Source of the DNA: Allolobophora icterica
Lineage: Eukaryota; Annelida; Clitellata; Crassiclitellata; Lumbricidae
Assembly: GCA_963556255.1 (NCBI GenBank)
Contig: OY744613.1
Location: 50,217,745 to 50,281,744 of the forward strand
Reading direction: 5' to 3'
DNA length: 64,000 bases
Of this stretch, positions 1-11,550 are shown piece by piece. Position numbers and translations under genes: made by a program. Below the pieces are notes generated by a model that saw only the letters and a program-made list of their open reading frames with translations, had not been told where the DNA came from and searched no databases. The number at the start of each line of letters is the position of its first letter. The stretch's first letter is position 1.

Positions 1-793
1 CCAAGTTGCGGACGATGGAAGTGTAGGTGTAAGCAGGGAATTTATAGAAATAATTTTCCGACCAAAAAATCATACAGACGATTTATCAACCTAAACTACG
101 GTTTTACCACCCTTTTCTTCAATTTCCAGTATAATATGGTTTTACATAAAAGATTTGCTCTGCTTCCACCTATTAAGGCTTGTAGCTATTCGCTCCGCCC
201 CCGCCCGCATAGTCGTGAGATTCCTAAAGCTGATGCGTTGTCCCGGAGAAGTGTCATCACCAGAATGCCATGCCTAAAGTAAAATAAATATGGACGTTTT
301 CTGTCATTTTCTGTAATTTTGATAATCGCCTACTGACAATGTTCCCTTCCCTATTATCTCTTTTATCAAACTCCATATCCTACTCAACACGGTTATACGT
401 TTTTATATTATGTTTCGTGCACCTCTTTTTTTTATTAACCTGTTTGTCAGCCACAGTGCGTTTACAGGTGGCTTATTAAATAACATACTTACTTACTTTT
501 TAGATTTCAATGCGAAATCATTGCGAACGACACTCCACCGTTAGATGGCAGGAATGATGTTTATCCAACTTCCATTTAAATGTTTTTATATCCTTAGTGA
601 ACGCCATCTTGATTAGATTTACAAAGGCAATTTTAAAACATAATTATGTTTTCTTTATTACAGTCGTTTGAGTGAGTTGTATTAACTTCTCTTTCTAATT
701 TTCTCTTGAAGCATAGTTTAATAAATTTATATTTGATAATTACAAGTCGACAAAAGAAAATTGCTATATCAGTATCAAATCAGCGGTCGTGAA
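1..793 (+). repeat. Duplicon A, 5' module (left half)
   Basis: This stretch matches the upstream modules of duplicons B (about 41305-42405), C (50190-51050) and D (59180-59468). Shared landmarks are CCAAGTTGCGGACG at the start, GGCAGGAATGATGTTTATCC near 550, and the run ending ATCAGTATCAAATCAGCG at 786. In B and C the text continues directly into AGGCTGGTGCCCTGC. Here it stops at 793 and resumes at 10262, so about 9.5 kb was inserted. The segment from 130 to 503 is an extra LINE tail not present in B or C. Confidence 0.75.
130..503 (+). mobile_element. LINE 3'-end fragment
   Basis: Relative to duplicons B and C, this block is inserted after CATAAAAGATTT. Its plus strand begins with a short reading frame, LLPPIKACSYSLRPRPHSR, which resembles the extreme C-terminus of non-LTR reverse transcriptase ORFs (Y-x-LRPR-x-H). 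A non-coding part follows and ends in the short tandem tail ACTTACTTACTT. Such microsatellite tails are typical of CR1/L2-like LINEs. It is 5'-truncated. The exact boundaries are approximate. Confidence 0.5.
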
Positions 794-840
794 TGTAAAT
801 GTACGCGATTTTCTATATAGCGACCGTATATGGCCTGGAT

Positions 841-941
841 GCGTGTTTCCTTTTCCCACCGTTGTAGAAGGATGTAATTAATATTCATAAACCTCTTTCG
901 CAAATTAACTTGAATATGCATACAATTAAGCCTATCAGAGC
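841..941 (+). repeat. Left terminal inverted repeat of the MULE
   Basis: It pairs with 10065-10163 in reverse complement. Identical stretches include GCGTGTTTCC, CCCACCGTTGTA, ATTAATATTCATAAAC, CTTGAATATGCATA and GCCTATCAG. About a dozen substitutions and one single-base indel separate the two arms. Confidence 0.85.
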
Positions 942-1197
942 TCTTCATGCATATTCATTAACTTTGTGGGACATTCAGCTCAGCATTATGGGCAAGCTTC
1001 AAATACTTCTCGAAAACATTGTCGCATCAAATCGAAAATACATTATTCTCATAGGGTTCCTGAAAATTAATTGTATTACATAAAGTTCTGTAGGTTCTGT
1101 ACAGTATTTTTATTGCAACCTGTACTGATACATTTTACCGAATAAATAAATAATAATACATGTGAAAATAAAAATAAATTAATAAATAATAAAATAT

Positions 1198-1850
1198 GGT
1201 TTACGCTTTCCATGTTTTCGGTCCATAGTGTTAGTATTGTGAAATGTTTGGTCAGAGAGTGGGGGATTGGAATTCAGCAAGGGAATTGTGTAGCTTTCCA
1301 TGTTTTCGGTCCGTAGTGTTATGTAGAATTGTTAAATCTTTGATCAGAGAGTGGTGGATTAGAAATCAGCATAAGAATTGTGTGGCTTTCCATGTTTTCG
1401 GTCCGTAGTGTTAGGCCTATGTAGAATTGTTAAATCTTTGATCAGAGAGTGGTGGATTAGAAATCAGCATAAGAATTGTGTAGCTTTCCATGTTTTCGGT
1501 CCGTAGTGTTATGTAGAATTGTTAAATCTTTGATCAGAGAGTGGTGGATTAGAAATCAGCATAAGAATTGTGTGTGTTTCCATGTTTTCGGTCCGTAGTG
1601 TTATGCAGAATTGTTAAACCTTTGGCCAGAGAGTGGTGGATTAGAATTCAGCATAAGAATTGTGTACAGCTTTTCATGTTTTCGGTCCGTAGTGTTAGAA
1701 TTGTTACATTTTTGGCCAGAGAGTGGGGGATTGGAATTCAGCAAGGGAATTGTGTAGCTTCTCATGTGTTGGGTCCGTAGTGTTAGAATTGTTAAATTTT
1801 TGACCAGAGAATTGGGGATTAGTATTGAGCAAGGGAATTTGACTTGACAC
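1198..1850 (+). repeat. Satellite block, about 7 units of 87-99 bp
   Basis: Units start with (G)CTTTCCATGTTTTCGGTCC near 1205, 1292, 1384, 1483, 1578, 1671 and 1758. Each continues with a TAGTGTTA...GAATTGTTAAAT segment and AGAGAGTGG.GGATT. One unit alone carries six extra bases GGCCTA at 1414-1419. The block lies inside the MULE. No coding sequence is supported here; the open frames are by-products of the repeat. Confidence 0.85.
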
Positions 1851-2744
1851 TTGACACTTGTTTATTTGGTAACCAAACTTTACAGTTAAAGCAGAAACAT
1901 GAATTATTATTATATTCCAAATTTTGGCTACAAATGACCCCGCTACAAGGGCCACCTGGGTAGTAGTACAGTAAGTGGAAAGCAGTCAATCATCAATCAT
2001 TCTTAACTCAATACTTAATTAAAGCCTGTAAGTATAATTATCATTGTACAATGTTTTCACTGTTCATAACAAGAACTTAACTAACGCCAAGATAACATAA
2101 CCTGTGATCAATCATGTGAACATTTATAATAATTCCGTGGATTAAACTTTTAGAGAAAACCTCAGCTTATTCATGACCTAAATACATACTTTCATGCCAA
2201 ATTAGCCCACACACATATATGCACACTTATACCCACTTGCACCCAAGCGATACAACCTACTTATACACCTGAAAGCACTCATACCTTTTCATAGCCCTAC
2301 ATTATATGCATGCGTGTCAACAACACACATACACTCTCACATACATACACGCAACACGCATACAAACACTTAAACAAACATACATAGATACATACAGATT
2401 AGCACATGTCCACACCAAATTGATTACACAATCTGCAGAGGAGTAAATTAACCCTTCTGTAAAATATATCAATTCATAAAATGTGACGTGACAGTACATC
2501 CGTATGATGTATTATACAGTGCATTTAATATGCAATAAGATAGAGGTTCCCCAATGAAACCCTTAAGAGATTATCTAACACAGTTGAGAAGTAAAATACT
2601 TCATTGTAATTGAAAAATAGTTCACATCAATGCATCTGTAAATTAGGTAATATCCGTGCATTCACAGTAGGCTACATCATTGCATTCCTAGGACAGGTTG
2701 CGACAACACAATCATTAAACAAGCTGTACAAAATTTAAAAAAAT
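1851..2744. other. Non-coding stretch inside the MULE
   Basis: I see no gene here. The part from about 2200 to 2400 is rich in ACACATAC-type simple sequence. The remainder is AT-rich unique-looking sequence. Confidence 0.6.
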
Positions 2745-3087
2745 AAACAATGCGTCAATGGTGCATGTTACACCAATGCCTCAACAGAGCAGGTTTCACA
2801 GAGTGATTATGAATTAGATACTCCTTTGCACTATAGGAGAGACTACTAACTAGGCTACAGTGTAGCAGATTACACATGTAATAATAAGCGAAGGCAGTGT
2901 TAATCCGATAACTATAAACAATGCATCAATGGTGCATGTTACACCAATGCCTCAACAGAGCAGGTTTCACAGAGTGACTATGAATCAGATACTCCTTTGC
3001 ACTATAGGAGAGACTACTAACTAGGCTACAGTGTAGCAGATTACACATGTAATAATAAGCGAAGGCAGTGTTAATCCGATAACTATA
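2745..3087 (+). repeat. Tandem duplication, 2 x 171 bp
   Basis: Copy one (2745-2915) and copy two (2916-3086) are nearly identical, differing for example by GCG/GCA near the start and ATTAGATAC/ATCAGATAC in the middle. The high similarity indicates a recent tandem duplication within the MULE. Confidence 0.9.
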
Positions 3088-3119
3088 GCAGTCACCGGCA
3101 TTTTAAGAAGCAAATCCCA

Positions 3120-5235
3120 ACAATCAAATCAAATTGGATCAGAATTTTTAGCTATCAACCAGGAGTGAACTTTTCTTTTAAATAAGTGCATATTGGAGAC
3201 TCTGCGGATCTCTTCAGGTAGTGCATTCCAAGCTGAAGGACCTGTGATTCTAATCGAGTATCTACGGGAGTTAGTGCGTGCAAAAATAGTTCGAATGAGG
3301 GATGGATTTCTGTTGTAGGAGTGAACATCAGCAGTGAAAGTAAAAAGGTTATTATATTTTTTGGGTAATGTTTTAAATATGTAATGGTGCATAAACTCAT
3401 TGATCTGTTTTTGTTTAATCTGGTCAAGTTTTAATACTCGTTAGTCAGTGAATAAAGGGTCCGTATGAGCAGAATAAGAGGAGCCTGCTATGATGCACAC
3501 AATTCTTTTTTGAAGTGTTATTACTTTGTGCAGTCGATGAGCATAGTTAGAACCCCAAATCTTTGTGCAGTAAGCAAGATAAGGATAAATCAAAGTATAA
3601 TATAAAGTCTAACTTTTATAGGTATTAAGTAAGAAACTCGAGATATAACACCTATGTTTTTTGCTATTATAGGAGGCTATTTTCTCTATATGGTCCTTCC
3701 ACGTAACAAACTGGTCTATGTAAACACCCAATCATTTGGCAGAGGTTACTTGTGGAATTTCCACAGTATCCATTACAATTTTACCTGTTTTAAGAGGTAA
3801 TGATTTCCTGTGAGATCCGAACAATATGTAATTGGTCTTTTTTAAGTTCAAGGATAATTTATTTACTTTGAACCAAATCATTAAATTTATAAGCTCTTTA
3901 TTCATCATGCTATACAAATCGTCATAAGAACCATGTGAAAAGAAGACATTGGAATCATCAGCAAATAGTATGAAGTGAAGAACTGACGATGCATTAGGTA
4001 GGTCATTTATATATAGTAAAAATAGAAGAGGACCTAGAATTGACCCCTGTGATACACCATACTTAATTATTCTGAATTTAGATGCCTTATTATTACATTT
4101 TACCTGTTGGTAACGCGAGGTAAGGTAATCTTTAAACCAGGATAGTGCAATTCCCCTCACACCATATCTTTCCAACTTGCATATGAGGATGTGATGATCC
4201 ACAGTATCAAAAGCTTTTGATAGGTCTAGAAATAATCCTATGGAATGAACATTATTTTCTATGGCTTGTGTTAGTTTGTCATGCATATCGATAACTACCA
4301 TTGCTGTCGAGTGCCCCGACCTGAACCCATGTTGGGAATGAAATAAGATATCAGATTTTGATACATAGTTATATAGTCGTTGATACATGACTTTTTCAAG
4401 AAGCTTCAAGAAGAATGGCAATATGGATATAGGCCTATAATTTTCAAGCTCGTCCCTGTTTAAAGATGGGGATAATAGTAGATCTGTTCATGTTATTGGG
4501 AACTACGCCAGTTGCTAAAGAACAATTTATTATTTCCCAAAGTGGGTTTGCTAACATTTTAAGGTTAGGACTAATAATACTTGGGTCAAGCAAGTCAGAC
4601 CCTTGACTGCGAGTTATTTTAAGAGTACCGTTGATCTCAAGTAATTCCTCAGGAGAGGTTGGGAGGGCTGCAAGAGTTCAAAGGTGCTGGAGTAAGATAT
4701 TCCAGGGGTGAATCATTTGAGGTGGGAATCTTTGATGCTAGGTTATGTGCAATACCTGTAAAATAATTATTAAACTCCTCAGCAATCTCTTCATTGTCAG
4801 TAATTAACCTGCCATCCCTTGTGATGCTTTCTACTAGAGATTCAGAGGGCTTAGCATTAATTATGGATTTAATGATGTTCCAGGTTTGTTTTATAACATT
4901 ACTATATTTAGTAAACTGAGTGGCATAAAACAATTTTTGAGCCATGATCTTAATTGATTTAAATTTGTTTCTATATATAAGAAATTTGTTTTTATTACTC
5001 AAAGTAGGTTTTTTTTATATATTTTAAATATAGATTGTTTTTTTCCTGCAGGACTTAAGTAGGCCTTTTGTCATCCAAATATGGTTCATTGAGGATCTGC
5101 GCTTTATTTTGTTAGTTAGTGGAAATGCTTGGTTATAAATCCCCGTAATTATCATCAAAAAATTATCGTAAGCCTTGTTCGGATCATTTAAATTACAGTA
5201 ATCATAGACTATGGTAACGTCCTGCTGCTCAGTAG
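3120..5235 (-). mobile_element. CR1/Jockey-group LINE, RT half, 5'-truncated
   Basis: The minus strand encodes a contiguous but broken non-LTR retrotransposon ORF2. In order it shows the linker before the RT (4649-5230), fingers/palm (3732-4421 and just upstream), the thumb and connecting region with WGSNYA and LQKRIV motifs (about 3430-3730), and the C-terminal domain with ITGPSAWNALPEEIR (3129-3392). The endonuclease half is missing. At about 5235 the sequence changes abruptly into a different LINE. Confidence 0.8.
3732..4421 (-). pseudogene. LINE reverse transcriptase, palm domain
   Basis: This open frame of 229 codons is the core of a non-LTR reverse transcriptase. Visible motifs are SQHGFRSGHST, LDLSKAFDTVDHHIL (first catalytic Asp), YGVSQGSILGPLLFLLYINDL, and the catalytic FADD box, followed by the thumb motif WFKVNKLSLNLKKTNYILF. 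FADD in place of YADD is normal in this group. The frame is interrupted on both sides by stops and shifts, although protein similarity continues through them. An isolated active-site segment cannot transpose, so I call it a pseudogene. It forms part of the LINE at 3120-5235 and carries no host function that I can see. Confidence 0.8.
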
Positions 5236-6712
5236 TATTCCTCCCATTTCGTATTGGAATTTCTTTATTGGTTTTTCCCATGTGTATAACTGAGCATTTC
5301 TCTGTGATGAACATCATCTGCCAATCCTCGGCCCAACTGAAGAATATATGCCCTAATGTTCCTTTTGGCTTCTTAAACAATTTATACTTGTGTCCCCAAG
5401 TTGCCTTGTTTGCCTTGTGCTAATTCAAAGAACCTCTTCCATTGCAGTGCTTCCTTTCCATTGATAATCTTATAGGCTTCGATTAGATCTCCTCTGCTCC
5501 TCCTTCTCTCCAATGTTGTCAATCCACATCTTTTCACCCTTTCTTCATGGCTCAAACCTTGTAGCCCCAAATCATTTTTGTAGCTCTTCTTTGCACTTTC
5601 TCCAGTTTTCCATGTCCTGTGTCAGGTATGGATTCCATCCCTGGATGCAGTATTCCAACTGTGGCTTAACTAGTGATTTGAACAACCTCATTGTTGTATC
5701 CTTGTCTCTGGTGTTTATGCTGAGTTAGCCTTTTTTGATTCCTCAGCACATTGCCTTGAAAGGTTTGCACTCTTGTGCATAGTCACACCCAAGTCCCTTT
5801 CTTCAACATTCACTTTCAACACCTTACCCCCGTTTCATATGAGACATGTTGTTTCTCTTCCCCATATGCATCACTGAGCACTTTTCCAAATTAAAGAGCA
5901 TTTGCCAGTCTTATGACCATCTGAACATTCTTCTTAGATCTTCCTGCATGGTATGGTATCTGTGAATTATAAAGCACCTCTCACAGTGTGAACCATTCAG
6001 AGGCACTCTCAGCATTACAGAAAAGACTTTAAACTATGAACAAGAGAGAGACAGAACCTAACAAGTAGAGTCCCACGCAGTACCAAGGGAAAGGAGTTCC
6101 ATAGACCTCAAAGAAGTCCAACAGAATTGTCAAACACGAATGGCCTCTGGTAAATCCATGTTCACTGCCATTTATAATATCATGCGCATTTAAATGCTCC
6201 ACTATATTATCCTTAATAATTCTTTCCATGACCTTGCACACCACACTGGTTAAACTGACTGGTCTGTAGTTACCTGTATCACTTCTATTTCCCTTTTTAA
6301 ACAACATTTGGCACTATGAGTGCATCCTTCCATGTCATGATTCATTTCCATCTGACAACCTGATGATCACTAGTACTAAAATGCTCCCCCACACTCACAT
6401 TCTAAACCATATATTCATCTGCTGTTAGAGCTAAGTTCAAAATGTTGTTTCCTCTGGTTGGCTCTGTGACATGCTGCTGCATAAACATGGCACTAACAAA
6501 ATCTATGAGAATCTTATGTTCTTCTCTCTCCGCTTCCAAGTTTACCCAATCAATATGATAGTTGAAGTCTCCCGTAATTAAGGACGTTTCCTTATTGGCC
6601 ATGTCTAGTAGTTTGCATAATCCTTGGTCAACTTCTTCAGTGGTAACAGGTACCCTATAGCAACTTCCCACAAGCATCATAGATTTGTTAAATTGAATTT
6701 CACACCAGACAC
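5235..6712 (-). mobile_element. CR1-like LINE with internal deletion
   Basis: On the minus strand the order is: an AP-type endonuclease part with the GDFNYHIDW motif (6402-6680); RT fingers reading NYRPVSLTSVVCKVMERIIK and GFTRGHSC (6029-6307); then a jump straight to the thumb (DWQMLFNLEKCSVMHMG, about 5860-5940) and the C-terminal RRRSRGDLIEAYKIING (5382-5570). The RT catalytic centre is deleted at about 5950-6029. A second thumb fragment (DWQMMFITEKCSVIHMG) at 5240-5340 is fused to the neighbouring LINE. Confidence 0.75.
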
Positions 6713-7812
6713 TTTCTATTACTTTACATTTACATTATTCAAGTGTTAATTTTAGCCACCTGTACATTTGTGAAAATGGCTATGTCTTGTGCATTACACA
6801 ATGGCACTACAGAAATTTTAAAATAATAAGAAATCTTACTGAATTTCCACATGCCTTCCACGAGGACCTCCAGTAAACGTATTCATTTTAAGCACTCTGG
6901 CTTGTTAACGTTTCCCTGAGCAATCTGGTTTTCCCACTAGAGCTGATTCTTCTGGTACAGGGTTTAGTACATGTAGTACAACTTGGGACACAAAGTTCAA
7001 AAGCGTTTACCTTCGTTAACAGTATGTGTTAACATGCATCATTCGGTATCATTCACATCCCTCAGCTTCTTGTAAATCACACTCAATAATTGTTTAAGTG
7101 ATCTGCCTCCTTGTTTTCACAAACAAACCAAAATTTATGCTGGACTAGGCTACTTATTTTAACACTATCATAACATACTGCATTTAAAAATAATACATTC
7201 TGAGAGGTTTAATACAGGGTTATATAAATGCGCATTCACATGGTTACATAGAAGTACTGGTCTACTGGAAACCTTTTGAAATACAGCTTCCTATAAAAGA
7301 TGCTTATGCTATAAAAGAGTTTTCCAACCTCCAGTTACCACAAACAAAAACATCCCGTATCTGGTTTTCATCATACAGTAACTGCACTGTCCTAGAGTAA
7401 ACAGAAACTTGGATTAGTATGTAACCTTTTCCTTACTCCCTCACTAATTAATAAGATGCAGGCAATAAAATTAACATTAGCAGAAGCACAGGTGTCCAAC
7501 AGACAAACAGACACAAATTCTGAGCCAGCATCAACAAAGTCCACAAAATCAACTGTACTTTGCTGTGAAAACATTACACCAGGGAGTAATTGCATTTCGA
7601 AAAAACTCACATAACATTGTTGGCAAGTCATTATTTTTAAACCTGTCATTTCTATTGTTTCATGGTTAGAACTAATTCTTCAACTGTATGGATATTTTAT
7701 CTGAATTATTCATAGAAATTTTTCTGCGTCTGTACTCGTTGGAATTCTTCAGTTTTCTTGTGCTTGGATTCTTCAGTTTTCTTGTGCTCATATGCACCAT
7801 CATTTGTATTAA
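6713..7812. other. Non-coding stretch inside the MULE
   Basis: No supportable gene. A short direct duplication (GGATTCTTCAGTTTTCTTGTGCT-like, near 7741 and 7767) precedes the transposase remnant. Confidence 0.5.
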
Positions 7813-8570
7813 GACATATTCCACAAGCAATATGGGCCAGCATCAGTATGTGTCCATCTTGAGGACATACAGCATCGCTTAGACGAATACAACCAGCCCA
7901 CAGCTGATGGAACAGAACAGATATTTGCAGGGATGTTAATTGACAGAGAAGATGTGATTGTTGCAATTTGTACTCCATTAATTAATCGCATCCATCATTT
8001 AGTTAAGCACAGTGGTGAGCTGGTTTTCATGGATGCTGGTGGAAGCATGGACTGCCACAACTATAGATTGTCTCTTATACTAATGCACTCTGTTGCTGGT
8101 GGTTTACCACTTTGGGTACTCATTGTCCCCAGCAAGAAGGCCTCGGCAATCAAGTTACCTCTAGAAGTATATAATATAGTAGACTCTTGGATAGCAGCTC
8201 ATGTTATGGATGCGGATTGAATGGCCCCATGGTTTTATGACTGACAACTCAAAGTCTGAGCAGATTGCAATAGCAGAGGTGTAGCCTAATGCAATTCTGC
8301 TACTTTGCATATTTCACGTTCCTCAAGCTTATCGGCGTCACGTGTGTGCGAATGAAAATGGTGTCCAGAAGGCTGATCGACCATTTCTTTTCAGTATAGT
8401 GAAGGCAGTGGTATATGCATTGTTCAATTGAAGACTTGGATGAGTTGTTCAGCAAGGCAGTGAATGACAAAACAGTGAAGAAATATCCAAAAGTGAAGAA
8501 ATATCTTCAGGCATTATACGAGCACAGCACACAGTGGGCTTTCATTCAGATATGCTGATCAAGTGTAAAT
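7813..8570 (+). pseudogene. MULE-type transposase remnant
   Basis: From 7813 the frame reads HLEDIQHRLDEYNQP and runs through 7933-8219 with LVFMDAGGSMDCHNYRLSLIL (first catalytic Asp) and GGLPLWVLIVPSK. After one frameshift near 8216 it continues GFMTDNSKSEQIAIAEV (second Asp) and LLLCIFHVPQAYRRH, the C-x2-H box typical of MULE transposases. It then reads KAVNDKTVKKYPKVKKYLQALYEHSTQWAF to about 8570. Broken points are a TAA at 7810, the frameshift, a TAG at about 8282 and a stop near 8429. The N-terminus and most of the C-terminus are missing. Its presence inside an element with 9-bp target duplications supports the Mutator assignment. Assignment rests on motif reading only. Confidence 0.7.
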
Positions 8571-9018
8571 CTTTAGACCTAGAAATGCAAGCATGAAATT
8601 GAGTATTCCAATAATAACACTAATAAAAATATATATAAATGTTTATTCATGAATCATGGTAGCAAATACAAATAAAAAACTGTTGAAACAGATGTCATAT
8701 TCATATCATTAACATGATAAACAAAATTCAACATAATGAAACGCTAAGTTCTTAGGTGTCGAAACACACAACAGTCTAGTTTCTTCCACAGTGTGTGCGT
8801 GTAAATTTGAGGTCTGAGTGAACAAATAGCTCCAATTAAAAAGCATCTGAGGAGCTTAGTGAGTGCAATAATACGTAAAAGGCAAATATCCCCATTAACA
8901 CTAGATATAAACCTTAAACTGTTAACTCATATCAACTATAGGACATGATTTCACTGTCATGCATTTAACAAAATCTGCTACTTCAAAACGCACTGTAACC
9001 ACCTCTATATATGTTATT
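8571..9018. other. Non-coding, AT-rich
   Basis: I see no gene or clear repeat in this stretch. Confidence 0.5.
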
Positions 9019-9026
9019 AATTTGAC

Positions 9027-9425
9027 CAGTGGCAGTTCTAGAATTTTTGAACTGGGGGGTTAAATATTGCTTTAGCCCCTCTCGTTGAAAAGTTCATCTT
9101 TTAACTTATAAGCTTCTCTTTTTTACTTCTCACAATGAATTTATCCATTTATATTAATTTATGTATGTGAAATGCTTGTGCATGCTCCAAACGGATTCTA
9201 GTCCACACTGTTCTCTATATACAATCATACCCGTCTGCATGTACAGCATACACTATGGTACACAGAAGCTGTAACCAGGCAAACAAACATTGTAGGCAAT
9301 GTATTGTATGGCTAAATTAAACGTTAAACTTGAGGTTAAAATGTGTATGGGGACTAAGAAAAACTGAAGGGCTAACTTTCCAGCTAGGGGGCTACAGCCC
9401 TTAGCCCCCTCTAAAACCGCCACTG
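9027..9425. mobile_element. hAT-type MITE, 399 bp
   Basis: The ends are CAGTGGCAGTTCTAGA and, in reverse complement, CAGTGGCGGTTTTAGA. The flanks AATTTGAC (9019-9026) and AATTCGAC (9426-9433) form an 8-bp target duplication with one transition. CAGTGGCG-type ends with an 8-bp duplication define hAT elements. There is no coding capacity. Confidence 0.8.
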
Positions 9426-9472
9426 AATTCGACTTAGAGAGTACAACAGATGCAGTTTTTTTTATCAATGAA

Positions 9473-9930
9473 GTAAATTGAAGCATTTTCTGTAGGGTTC
9501 TACGTGTCATAGATTTATATCAATACTCAATAATTTTTCTAAAATTTAAGGGAGTTAACGTTATGTTCAACTATGAAATCAATAGCCTAACAATAGTCAT
9601 AATGCATATTTCATATAATATTATGGGTCTGTAAATTGAAGCATTTTCTGTAGGGTTCTACGTATTATAGATTTATATCAATACTCAATAATGTTTCCAA
9701 AATTTAAGGGAGTTATCGTAATGTTCAACTATGAAATCAATAGCCTACCAATAGTCATGTTTATTTCATATACTTTATTATGGGTCTGTAAATTGAAGCA
9801 GTGTCTGTAGGGTTCTACGTGTTATAGATTTTATATCAATACTAAATAATTTCCAATATTGTAGAGTGTTAGCGTAATGTTTAACTATGAAATCAATACC
9901 GAGTAAAGCGTATTTATTATATTTTATCTC
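9473..9930 (+). repeat. Tandem repeat, 3 x about 157 bp
   Basis: Units begin GTAAATTGAAGCA at 9473, 9631 and 9787. Each contains GTAGGGTTCTACGTG, TTATATCAATACT and AACTATGAAATCAATA. The third unit degrades at its end. Confidence 0.85.
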
Positions 9931-10064
9931 ATGGTTGGATCGCATTGCTAATCGATATCGCAAACTGCAAATAATCACGGACGCCATTTTCCCTGCTAAG
10001 GTCTTATGCATATTAATAAGTACTGCGTCTGATATGGTTGGCGTCACGTGACCTGTTTTATTGG

Positions 10065-10163
10065 CCCTGATAGGCTGAATATATGCATATTCAAGCTCAT
10101 TTGCGACTGAAGTTTATGAATATTAATGAAATCCTTGTACAACGGTGGGAATCGGAAACACGC
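10065..10163 (-). repeat. Right terminal inverted repeat of the MULE
   Basis: Reverse complement partner of 841-941. It is followed directly by the target duplication GGCCTGGAT at 10164-10172. Confidence 0.85.
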
Positions 10164-10349
10164 GGCCTGGATCCTGCTCACTTTTCAATCAATTTAACAG
10201 GTGAGATCCTTCACCACCGCTGCCCGTTTGAATGGGTGCCACGCCATTTAACTGCGCCATTAGGCTGGTGCCCTGCAATTGTCCTTCGAATTGTGCTTTA
10301 GAAGTTCGGAAATTACGATTACGATTACTCAACCAAGAAAAGACCTGAC

Positions 10350-11010
10350 CCTTTCATACCGTTGTTGACTAACTCTTCGTCTCTCTCCTTCACATCCCAC
10401 TCTTCTGTCAGCAATCTTGGCATTACTTTTGACCCACATATCTCCGTCTCTAATCACATCTCCAACCTCTCGTGCTCATGTGTCATCAATATTCGTGACC
10501 TTAACCGCGTCCGGCCCATGCGCCTCCTTAAAACTGCCTCCACCATTGCTACCTCCATTGTTCATTCAACGGTGGATTACTGCAATCCCTTTTCCTCCAC
10601 CTAGAATCCACCCAAAGAAAGCGTTTGCATCTTATCCAAAACTCACTAGCCAGAGCTGTCAATAGAACGCCCAAACATCATCATATCACTCCCATCCTCA
10701 AATAATTCCATTTGTTAAAAATCCCAGACTGAATCCACTTCAAAGTACTATCACTAACCTACAACTTCCTTCAATATTCCAAGTCCGAATACCTCCGCGA
10801 TCTTTTCACCATCCAGGAAACCCGCTCCACCCGATCATCCTCCCATCAATCTTTCTCGACCTCCAGGCACTACTCATCTCAAGTTCTCCAACCGAGCCAT
10901 ATCCAACACAGCACCACGTACGCCTCTGGAATGGTCTCCCCCTCAATTCCACAGATTCTCCCTTCTGCCATTATCATTGCAACCTATCTTCCATCCTCCT
11001 GCTTGTACTC
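10350..11010 (+). mobile_element. LINE 3' fragment in duplicon A
   Basis: The frame SNLGITFDPHISVSNHISNL...TASTIATSIVHSTVDYCN (10362-10604) is the thumb and post-RT region of a CR1/L2-group reverse transcriptase. Degenerate LQLIQNSLARAV and EYLRDLFTIQETRSTRSSS motifs follow in shifted frames. The same fragment sits at the same place before ZNF B, C and D, so it predates the duplications. Confidence 0.75.
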
Positions 11011-11550
11011 CTCTATGTATCGCCGCCGGACTATCCACTGAGAATTGAAGATTCTCCTTTCAAGAAATTCTACCCCAACACACGTGATCTTGCGCCTGCC
11101 AATTCTCGCCCTAAACGATACCCGCCTTAACAGCTGTCCTGCCTCCTCTCTTGACCTGGCACCCATGGTAACCGAACTCGGGCCTCCTTTGGACTGCTCT
11201 AAAGTTGGAAGACCTCCTCTGATTTGACGCAGCGCTCGTAAAAAGGCTGGTGCCTTGCTCTTGGCCTTTGAGTGGACCTTAGAAGCTTGGGGATTACGAT
11301 TAGTGATGAACGCAACTTATACTCGTTTTGGTGCACATATGTTCATAAAAAGACTATCTGTTATGAATTGAAGAAGAACTCTTCTTAACTACTAAACATC
11401 ATATGATAATTTCATACTGTCAGTTTAATGCACGCAAATTTGTACTAATTGTAGAAAACACACAATCATATTGTATGTGACAATATGTTTTCAAGCCTGA
11501 ATCGTCAACGGGTGGATGCAAACAAACTTTACCAGAGGAAAGCCATACAA

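Larger units (their letters stand above)
841..10163. mobile_element. Mutator-like DNA element, 9.3 kb, with 9-bp target duplication
   Basis: The left end (GCGTGTTTCC at 841) and right end (GGAAACACGC finishing at 10163) begin inverted repeats of about 100 bp with roughly 85% identity. They are flanked by the perfect direct repeat GGCCTGGAT at 832-840 and 10164-10172. A 9-bp target duplication plus long inverted repeats is the hallmark of Mutator-like elements (MULEs), and a broken MULE-type transposase lies inside at 7813-8570. The cargo includes satellites, two LINE wrecks and a hAT MITE, so the element has been dead long enough to collect nested insertions. Duplicons B and C lack it at the equivalent site. 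They also lack about 136 bp of flank (794-840 and 10173-10261), so the exact pre-insertion site cannot be read from them. Confidence 0.85.

Noticed and set aside
1198..1850. CRISPR-like regular repeats
   Set aside because: Units are adjacent with no unique spacers and lie in a eukaryotic transposon; this is a satellite.
4430..4437. TAGGCCTA at 4430 and at about 26883 as further micro-insertions
   Set aside because: In both LINEs these bases encode the conserved RT motif YRPI(S/A), so they are ordinary coding sequence and were not counted.
7688..7882. A membrane protein frame with Phe/Leu-rich segments
   Set aside because: It overlaps the MULE transposase relic in another frame and its hydrophobic repeats come from a short DNA duplication.
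10173..10261. A second small transposon flanking the MULE (with 794-831)
   Set aside because: Although these 136 bp are missing from duplicons B and C, I could not find inverted ends or a target duplication for them.
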